Assembly (NCBI GenBank): GCA_021521415.1
Contig: JAIQDT010014349.1
Location: forward strand, 1 to 64,000
Direction of reading: 5' to 3'
DNA from: Bidens hawaiensis
Taxonomy: Eukaryota; Streptophyta; Magnoliopsida; Asterales; Asteraceae
Length of the DNA: 64,000 nucleotides
Shown here piece by piece: positions 56,219 through 64,000 of this stretch. The translations under genes and the position numbers were made by a program. Below the pieces are notes generated by a model. The model searched no databases and was not told the origin of the DNA. It worked only from the letters and a program-made list of their open reading frames with translations. Position 1 is the stretch's first letter. Each line of letters opens with the position of its first letter.

Positions 56219-58602
56219 ATGCATACTAGAAGATATAACAGGTCATCACCACTAGTAATTGATCCCGAGATTGACATAACACTTCGAAGAAACCGAGTTT
56301 TACTTAGAGAGAACAAGCTACTTGGTTCTCCAACCACATCAAACAGCAACATGGATTCACCAGTTCCTGCTTCAGGTCAACCAATCCCGACTACACCTCC
56401 ACCAAATCCACCTCCACCAATCACCACTAATATACCTACAGCAACAAGTGAATTGCCACCTCACACAACCGAACCCATCCATGCTCAATACACCTACACA
56501 ACATCATCCACATTGCCATCTATTTCCAACCTTTTTCCTACCTTTGGTGCGTCATCATCTCAAGATAACCAACCACCAACCTTTCAACAATCACAATCAA
56601 GCTACCAATACCAACCCCAAACTTTTATGCAACATTCAAGAACACAAGGTGACGGATACGGATATGGGTTTGATAGTGAATTTGAGGGGTATGAAGTGGA
56701 AGGCTACTACATGGGAGGTGATGGAAGCAAAAGGTTAAATTAGGGAAATCTTGGTTATGGTCAATGGCATCAACCGGAACAGTTGCAAGAGTTTAATCGA
56801 CAACAACCACCGCCGGTTGTCCAACAAAGCGTTCAACCACCACCGATTCAACAACAAGCTTGACAACAACCACCGGTTGTTGTTCATCAACAAGTTCAAC
56901 CGCCACCGATTGTTCAACAACCACAAGGGCAACCTCAAGATCAACAATTTCAACAACAAATGCCCCATCCACAGTTTCAACAACAAGTTGCGCAGCCAAG
57001 GCCCTTTTATAGGCAAATGGGTCAACCAAGAGTACCAATGGGGGTACCAAGAAGGCATGCAAGATAAATGGTGAGGGGGATTGAAGCCCATTTCCGACCG
57101 ATAATTACCAATAATCCATCTTCGGTGGTTATTCCTCACAATCAAGAAGGGAGGACATTTGAAGTGAGAACCAATGCACTTCAAAGTCTTCCGAAGTATA
57201 AGGGTCTAGCAACGGAGGAACCTTACTTCCACTTGGAGGCATATGACTCCATTTGCAACACAATTGGGGGTCAAGGTTTTACATCAGATGAGGTTAAGTT
57301 GGTACTATTTCAGTTTTCATTTGAAAACAAGGCAAAGAGATGGTTTTACACTCTGCCTTCCGCGTCTATTTATACTTGGGCCGAAATGCAACAAAGATTT
57401 TTGGAAGAATTCTATACGGCCCAAAAGACCAACGATACGAGAAGAAGTTTGAGAACCTTCCAACAACAATCGGGGAAAATGTTTCATGAAGCATTTGAGA
57501 GGTTCAATATGATGATCAAGAATTGTCCTCATCACGGTATTGCTTTATGGGAATTGTTGAATGCGTTTCATGAGGGTTTGAGTATGGAGGATGAACGGGA
57601 TTTGAGGTCGATCACGAATGGCACATCTGGTACCAATTATGAACAAGATGATTGGGCATATTTGGAACAAATGGCGGTTACTTCAAAGAGAAAGGCCCCA
57701 ACCGGACGAAGAGCAAGACCGGCGATTGGTAGACCTCAAGTGCAAGCCGTGGAAGAAGGAAATGTACAAACCACTAATCAGGTAATTGATGTTTGTACAA
57801 ATTGTAGCGAGTTGGGTCATGCTTCGGAGGTATATGCGGTAGGTCAAGCACTAGTGGAAGAGGTGAATGCACTTCAAGTGGGAGGTGGTAGTAATTACAA
57901 TATGAACTCCAACACCTACCATCCCGGGTTAAGAAATCACCCAAATTTCGATATGGAAACCCGGCCACTCAATCCAACCCGAACTTTCAAGGAAATCAAG
58001 GAAATTATGTTCCTCACCAACAATATAATAACCAAGGTAATTTTCATGGCGGGAATAATCAAGGGTTTCAAGGTCAAGGATGTGGCGGTCAAAGTGGGTC
58101 AACGAGTCAAAGTTCATCAAGTGGAAATGAAGTTATGGACATGTTGAAGTTGATGCAACAAGACATGCAAAGGAGAAATCAACTTGATGAAGTGCACATG
58201 CAAAAGGATGAAGTCCGTGACAAAGCCATCCAATCGTTGACTACTCAAATGGGTCAACTTGCAACCGATGTGGCGAATTTGACAAAAAACAGCTTGAGTT
58301 TAAAGAAGGGGAACGACGTGCATATCAATGCGGTAAGTCTTTTACCTAAATTTGAAATTTCTAGTGTTCAAAGTGGTCCAACACCACAGTTTGTTGAGGG
58401 GGTGGTGGAAGATATTAGTAATGAGATTGAAAATGTGGTTAATTATGAAACAATTTTTCAAAATAACTCTAAACTAAAACCGAATGAAACATATTTTTGT
58501 GAAAATTGTTCATGTGATAAATGTTTAAATGACAAATTAACCAAAATAAGGGATGAGAGTGTTGATTATAATTCTCTCCGGATTAAACTTCAAGACCCAT
58601 GA
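56219..58602 (+). pseudogene. Element H gag (Athila-like, with stops)
   Basis: ATG 56219 opens MHTRRYNRSSPLVIDPEID. A Pro/Thr-rich and then Gln-rich low-complexity region follows. In-frame stops lie at 56741, 56861 and 57065. The same frame then encodes the Athila gag core: LPKYKGLATEEPYFHLEAYD, FQFSFENKAKRWFYTLPSAS, YTWAEMQQRFLEEFYTAQKT and MFHEAFERFNMMIKNCPHHG. A knuckle remnant CTNCSELGHASEV lacks its last Cys. A frameshift near 57950 moves to the frame carrying MDMLKLMQQDMQRRNQLDE. TGA at 58600 separates gag from the protease in the same frame. Confidence 0.85.
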
Positions 58603-58960
58603 GTGCCCCTTTTATCAATCCAAATTGGTGAATCTAAAACTGATCGGGCATTGCTAGATCTTGGAGCTTGTGTTAGTATCATGCCCGGTAGTTTATATGA
58701 TAAGTATGAGTTTGGTCCGCTACAAAAAGTAAATACCACCGTGGTTTTAGCGGATCAAACCCATACACTTCCCCGAGGCATGATATATAATGTGATGGTA
58801 CATGTGGAGGATTTCTGTTACCCAGTTGACTTTTTAGTGCTTGATTATGCTAAAAATAACTAATATGCAACCCACAGTTACATTAGGTAGACCTTTCCTT
58901 GCCACTTCGCTTGCAGTGATTGATTGTGCAAAGGGTACACTGGGAATAAAGTGTGGGAAT
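58603..58960 (+). pseudogene. Element H protease
   Basis: Aspartic protease with LLDLGACVSIMPGSLYDKYE (Athila type, DLGA instead of DSGA/DTGA). It continues to GRPFLATSLAVIDCAKGT after a frameshift near 58858. No reverse transcriptase follows. Confidence 0.8.
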
Positions 58961-60824
58961 CGTGATAAATGATTATTATTATTTGAAAATACTGCTGACC
59001 CTTTTGTTGACAAGGAAAGCCTGAAGGCGGATTTTGTTAACAAGTGTGTATCCTTGAGCAATGATCACACGAAAGTGGAGTGTTTTGTGATTGACAGGTT
59101 AGTTGAGAACTAAGAAGTTGAGCATCAACAGAGTGAGAAGGTGGCAGAAAAAGGTAGCCGACCAAGGAAGACGAAAGTGAGGCATCCACCTAACCTAAAT
59201 GATCTAGGATGGAGATTGAGGATGTTCGGGCACGACCCTGGTTTTTCGGAAGACTGGCAACAGTTGCTTAAAAAAAAGCGTGCTGATAATGAGAAGGCTG
59301 CACGAGAGTGGGCCAGTCACCCACCTTGAATGTCGTAAAGTTTCATAAAGGTGGTAATTGTACATTTTCTATATTTTTTATCTTGCATTATAATTTCTAG
59401 TTTGTTTGTTATTAATTGTATTTTAAGCATACCATCTTAGCAAAAACTAAGTGTGGGGAAATTCTTATGGATTTCTATTCGACACTTTGTTGGGAACAAC
59501 CCGAGTTTTTCATGGAAGGACAAAGTTTTACTTAGTAGTGTCTTTGTTTTTATTTTCTCAAAACCATACATTGAGGACAATGTATCCCAAGTGTGGGGAT
59601 GGGGGAATTTTCTTTTTCAAAATTTTTCAAAAAAAAAAATAATAAAAAAATAAAAACATAAAAAATCTGAAAATTTAAAAAAAAATTAAAGAAACCGGAA
59701 AGTGGTAAGATGGCAGGGTAAGGTTTTGGTCCCTTTTCATGGTCACAATTCCCTAGATAAAATGTGCCTAGTTGTTTTTAAAAGGAGATTATGTAGTTTT
59801 CTAATCAAGGTTAGCATGCTTTCGGTGTAATAACTAGCATAACATATTCGTTTACACTTGAGAATTGTGAAAGTATTGGTTGGTGAGAAGTTTGATATTC
59901 TCCGATAGAACTTGTACAATTAGTGCATTTCGAGATCTTAGCGTGGCATGAGTGCAAAAGTGATAGAGGCACTTAGGTTAAGCCTCGTCTGGATGAGCGA
60001 GAGTGTGGGTTTTGGGGGGTTGGGCCTCATACATTACATATATGAGCGTGGATATGAGAGGGGCGGGGGGTTGGTTCCTTTAGAAAACTTTATTGGGCCT
60101 ATTCTTTTATTCAATCAACCCGGTGTTATATTGCGAAACGATCCGACTTAATAGGTTATTATGTAATTGTGTTAGTATTTATCAATTAGATGTAATTGTG
60201 TTAGTATTTATCAATTAGATATGTTAAGCATTATGTTTATCATGCTTACAAAAAAAAAGATTGTATTAGAGTTGCAAAGTTTAAGTATTCAACGTTCAAG
60301 TATTATATTATTTCGTTACAAAAAAAAATAATTGATGATGTTAGTGATGTATATAGCTGTTTATTTCTTTGTTTACTTAGTTTGTTTGTAATAAGTCGGA
60401 TCGGATCGCTTGAGCTACTTTCAATATTACCTTCCATACCCTTACACTTGGCCCCAGTATAACCCGTTTTAAGCCTTCTTGATTTGCATTCATGTCAAAA
60501 ACATTTACATAGGTGGAGATTTGATGATTGTATAAGCGTATGCGAGGAGAATTGATTAAATGTGCAATGTATGGATGATCACCAAGAAGAGTTTAATGTG
60601 TAAATGTGTGTTATGTATAGGTAAAACCCGAAAGCATGTTAGGTTTGGTTAGAAATCTTCGGTTTAAATGGAAAGTCAAGTGAAATAGTGCAACCGATAA
60701 AAATAAGGGAATAGGGTATGACTCGAGACCTTAACCGAACCGGAATTGTGGTATGATTGGTGGCTACAAGTTGAAAATAAAAAAAAGTTTGTGTCGAGAT
60801 GTTGCTTGAGGGCAAGCAACGGGT
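58961..60824 (+). other. Element H 3' region replacing RT and integrase
   Basis: A short frame at 59141-59329 encodes a basic, Trp-containing peptide (DLGWRLRMFGHDPGFSEDW) that I do not recognise. After it there are two polypurine-like boxes (AAGTGTGGGGAAATTC at 59448; AAGTGTGGGGATGGGGG at 59590), A-rich stretches (59627-59690), and a 28-bp tandem duplication of TGTAATTGTGTTAGTATTTA type at 60163-60220. No integrase or RT motif on either strand. Confidence 0.6.
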
Positions 60825-60835
60825 AAGTGTGGGAA
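60825..60835 (+). other. Polypurine tract of element H
   Basis: AAGTGTGGGAA directly before the 3' LTR remnant. Confidence 0.75.
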
Positions 60836-60929
60836 TGTGACAGGTGGTCCATGGGACAACCCTTAAGTGGTTTAAGTTCGTTGATAATCATCCGTTTAAT
60901 CGGTTTATCATGTTGAATTAGATGACTAC
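60836..60929 (+). repeat. Truncated 3' LTR of element H
   Basis: First 94 bp of the LTR (TGTGACAGGTGGTCCATGGG onward), then an abrupt change to element G gag at 60930. Confidence 0.85.
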
Positions 60930-61605
60930 GTTTGAGGGAACATCAGGCACCAGGCTGGCATGGACCACCCACTAACCATTCCAACTCCTCGGAAGGCGTG
61001 GAGGTGGTCTTCCGGATCTTGAGTCATGTCGTACTTATCTACCGTGGATGGGTAACGGAGCTTGGGGGAGGGTCGCCTCAGCGATTCGCCGCGTGAATTT
61101 AGACACGTCTGTTGTGTCTGACGGTCGGTACGGCATATCTAGAGCGTCGGAAGCTGATTTCTTCTTCTTTTTTCCTTTAACGGAGAATAAGAGGGTGACT
61201 AAGGACTCCAAGAGACTGGAGTCTTTACCTTGAACACTTCGGAGTTCTTCCCCTCCTTCCGACGCCGGTGTGTCGAATGACAACCGCGTCTTCACCGCCA
61301 TGAGTTTCTCGTTCTTTTCTTGCTCTTCTAAACATGCTTTGAGTGCATCTCTGTGAGTTCGTATCTCCCATTTTTCTCCCGTCATTTTCCCTTTTTCACC
61401 TCTTAAACTTTGGTCTTCTTCTTCTGTCACGTCTTCTATCATTATCGTCCCTTCAGTGTCTAGTTAGCTTCCTTGAGACGCATCTGTCTTAGGCAGATCT
61501 GTGATTCCTTCTTTGGCTGCTAATACTCGCGCGCTTTCACCGTCGGCGAGGGGTGTGAACGTCGACGTTGTACCGTCTGGGTTCCGGCCGGTCTTCTGAG
61601 CATGG
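60930..61605 (-). pseudogene. Element G gag, N-terminal part (Tat lineage)
   Basis: Minus strand. From about 61605 the frame reads NPDGTTSTFTPLADGESARV, a stop (about 61466), then from 61442 an Asp/Glu/Lys-rich segment with RTHRDALKACLEEQEKNEK. A frameshift near 61040 leads to KYDMTQDPEDHLHAFRGVGM and PAWCLMFPQT, the conserved start of the Tat gag capsid. It stops at the H junction. The rest of gag and the protease are not in the window. Confidence 0.75.
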
Positions 61606-63263
61606 AGTGGAGATAATTGAGTGGGTCAGTGGTCCGTCAGTAATCTAGATGATCGTTAAAAGGACACACTTTTAAGTTATATTTATATTTCTAATTTTCT
61701 TGAGTAATACTAATAAAGTTATATAAAAGTTAAAATAGTAAAAAATATATATAAGAATTTTAGTGGATTGTTTTTAGCAAAATAACATGTATATTTGATA
61801 GTCATACATATGTCTAATGATTAATCGAGTACCTGACATGTACAACATCAAGTACAAGACAATATTTTCTATTTGTATAGATTAACAATATTTGTTTCAT
61901 TGTAAGTATATTTGAATAAGTTCTTCAAAATTTAAATTCTTAACTATTGCCCATTTTGTGCCTTGGGTGACATGGTGGATCACCTTTTTTCCCCGGTGTA
62001 GGTTCCCAGCTATTGTCTGGATTTAGCTATGTTATTAGAGTGACCTAGTCATATTAACACCCCGTGTATAGTTCAAGCTAAAGAACTCTTTGGGATCTAT
62101 AAATAGAAACAAATTGAAGACAGATATTAATCTATTTAATTGTTTGGATGATATGGAAGACGAGATTTTGCTTTTCAAAAGGGAGACTCGATCGGCTATT
62201 AAAACGGTGGATAATATTATACTTCTTTCTTGTAATTGAATTAATAAATCGCATAAGTGTAACTGTTGAGACCTCTGATGAATCGTTATGCTTGGATGTG
62301 TAAGTGTGTGAGATCTGTGTGGTAGTTTTAGTCGTGAAATAACCGTTTGGCCGGTGGAAGGAAAGTATACAGTTGTATTCAGTTATATTTGGTGAACATG
62401 CCTATTACAAAGAGAATATGTTACATATATAAGGTCCCAGAGGAATCTTTTCCTCGGATCGTTGCCCTAAGCTCTACCCTATTATCCAGTGGTTATTATC
62501 CTTCCTTCAGACTTTCGCATGAGACTTGCTTTTGTCCACTAGGTATGTCCTTTGCTCAAGGAATACGTAAGCTTCAGCTCTGTCCGAATTAGCTCCATAG
62601 CGACTGGTCTTTTGTTGACTTTGGTCTTTGTCTTGGCATGCACTTGATATCTTGGACTGGGCTTCACTTCTTGAGCCTACCCGTCTTGTTAAAGTTCTTT
62701 GGGATTTGCAATACTAAATCTGAGGTAGTCTCATCAGTAACTTTTCTTGGTAGTCTCATCAGTAACTTTTCTTGGTAGGGTTAGTGCTATTTTCCGACCT
62801 CTTTTTGTAATTTTTAAGTTGTAACAATTGTATTTTTTTCATAGTATTTACTAGTCTTTTTTTATAATATTGTCATTCTAAACAAGAAACTAAAAAAGTA
62901 TAGTATCTGTACTTAATGTGAATTTATTTTATTTTAAATTAGTATATTAAATTTCAACGAAATAGTCTTAACATCTTAAAAATGGTTAATGACTTAATTT
63001 AGTAATAAAAGTCGATATAAAAGTCGATATATTTGAACCTAACTTTTGAGTAAGTTATCATGCATTTAGTCGTTGATATGAATAATGAATCACATCATAA
63101 ATAATATTAATAGGGTATTTGTATCAAACAAAACAATCCTCATTAAGATAACAATCTAAACAAGCTTCGTGTATGTTATTTATTTATTTAATTTTTAACG
63201 ACCAACAAAATTTATTTCATTAAACAAAGAGCATAGCAAGACGCTAAGCCCACAACTAGGGCA
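61606..63263. other. AT-rich region without recognisable genes
   Basis: May include leader or 5' LTR of element G on the minus strand, but I could not find a primer site or LTR border. Short frames (for example 62347-62592) show no domain. A 25-bp perfect tandem repeat (GTAGTCTCATCAGTAACTTT...) lies at about 62726-62776. Confidence 0.4.
62098..62105 (+). promoter_or_regulatory. Isolated TATA-like motif
   Basis: GGGATCTATAAATAGAAAC is a good plant TATA context on the plus strand, but no gene or LTR border can be tied to it. Confidence 0.25.
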
Positions 63264-63880
63264 TAGAGGTGTTCTTCGGGTTCGTTTTTCGGGTTTCAGG
63301 TTTTTCGGGTCGGGTTCTTCGGGTTTCAAAGTTTTAAATTTTGACCCGAAACCCAACCCGAATCTCTCACGGGTTTTTCGGTTCTGATTTTTTCGAGTTG
63401 GGTTAATGGGGTTTCGAGTATCCTCGAAAAAAAAAACAAATTTAAAAAACTGCAATGCTAAAATTAAAATCACATATTATTCTTTGGTTATAAGCAAATA
63501 ATCAAAAAAAAAAAAGAATACCAACATAACTTGATAAAACAATCCAAAAAAAGAATACTAACTCAAACCATAATTGTATTTAATCGAGCGTGATTTGGTT
63601 GTTCGATTACGGTTGCTATTAGTAATAAACGGAAAAACATAAATAACAATAAACAATCGATCTATAATAGTTGTAATGACAAAAATCGATTAGCTACAGA
63701 TTCTGATAACGTTAGTTACTAATACTAAGCCTATTATACCTAAATATATTTAATTTCAAAACCAAAAGTTTATTCGGGTTGACCCGAAAGTTATAAATCA
63801 AACCCGAGAACCAACCCGAATTACTTCGGTTCGGGTTAGTCTTTTCTCGGGTTCGGGTTTTCGGATTCGGATGCGTGTTT
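63264..63880. repeat. CGGGTT/AACCCGA-rich repeat, possible degraded MITE
   Basis: Begins TAGAGGTGTTCTTCGGG, like the left end of the MITE at 41217 (TAGAGATGG). Both ends are dense in CGGGTT and its complement CCCGAA, with an AT-rich middle (63430-63760). I could not find a matching right terminal repeat or target duplication. Confidence 0.45.
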
Positions 63881-64000
63881 TCTCAAAAGTGACAGTCATA
63901 CCCACAACCATTACAATCCGCCAAGAAAACACAAAACCACAAGACATAATAACTACACTCTAAAACATCTCCAGTCCTCCCATGACAATGACACCGCACA

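Larger units (their letters stand above)
54996..60929 (+). mobile_element. Element H: Athila-like Gypsy element without RT and integrase, 3' LTR truncated
   Basis: 5' LTR 54996-56104, tRNA-Asp-type primer site, gag, protease, then a long non-coding 3' region, polypurine tract and only the first 94 bp of the 3' LTR (60836-60929). Gag and protease motifs fit the Athila lineage. The 3' LTR breaks off directly into element G gag. H interrupts element G, whose RT resumes on its left and whose gag resumes on its right. Confidence 0.85.

Noticed and set aside
61035..61442. Independent Lys/Glu-rich protein on the minus strand
   Set aside because: It joins, after one frameshift, the Tat gag motif DPEDHLHAFRGVGM and is the N-terminal part of element G gag.
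62347..62592. 81-codon frame with several Cys
   Set aside because: No start context, homology or codon pattern supports it; it lies in probable LTR-derived or intergenic DNA.
63264..63420. TTTCGGG units resembling telomere repeats (TTTAGGG)
   Set aside because: The unit is irregular, has C in place of A, and is mixed with its complement. No head-to-tail telomere array is present.

Overview
This window is a plant nuclear repeat block made almost entirely of nested LTR retrotransposons. I see no host gene, rRNA, tRNA or CRISPR array. Protein styles (Tekay-like chromovirus gag, SIRE-type Copia gag-pol with an env-like ORF, Tat and Athila-type Gypsy) fit a large-genome eudicot. From memory of similar proteins, Asteraceae (Artemisia, Tanacetum, Lactuca or Helianthus type) is my best guess; that assignment is inference.

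Layout. (1) 1-17397: element A, a plus-strand Tekay-like chromovirus whose 5' LTR is cut by the window edge. Its gag is split at 1106/10666 by element B (1107-10665), a second chromovirus with two 2590-bp LTRs and 5-bp target duplications GTTAC. (2) 17398-17599: 202 bp of unassigned DNA. (3) 17600-50790: element C, a minus-strand relative of A. Its left LTR was hit twice: by element D (17767-19796, a 2.03-kb non-autonomous LTR element, duplication TAGAT) and by element E (21875-43528, a SIRE-type Copia element, duplication ATTAT). (4) Inside E lies element F (from 28454), a related SIRE element that lost its 3' end by a deletion joining its env-like ORF to E's post-pol spacer near 37615. E's env-like ORF carries a 432-bp hAT-type MITE (41217-41648, duplication ACCTGCGG). 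(5) 50791-61605: remnants of element G, a minus-strand Tat-lineage element, with element H (54996-60929), an Athila-like plus-strand element lacking reverse transcriptase and integrase. (6) 61606-64000: AT-rich DNA without recognisable genes, plus a CGGGTT-rich repeat near 63264-63880.

Order of events, from nesting and LTR divergence estimated by eye: G is older than C; D (LTRs about 6% apart) and later E (8 differences in 401 bp) landed in C's left LTR; F landed in E; B (LTRs about 98% alike) is a late insertion into A. Almost every coding region has frameshifts or stops. The best-preserved frames are F pol and the B polyprotein.

The most unusual signal is in the SIRE elements E and F. An octamer, GCGAAGTT, and its complement occur about 60 times in LTRs, leaders and the 2.1-kb pol-env spacer, often as hairpin pairs. 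In the spacer they flank a TATA box conserved in both copies, followed by a possible intron that ends just before the env-like ATG. This repeats the layout of the LTR promoter and suggests a separate internal promoter for the env-like gene.
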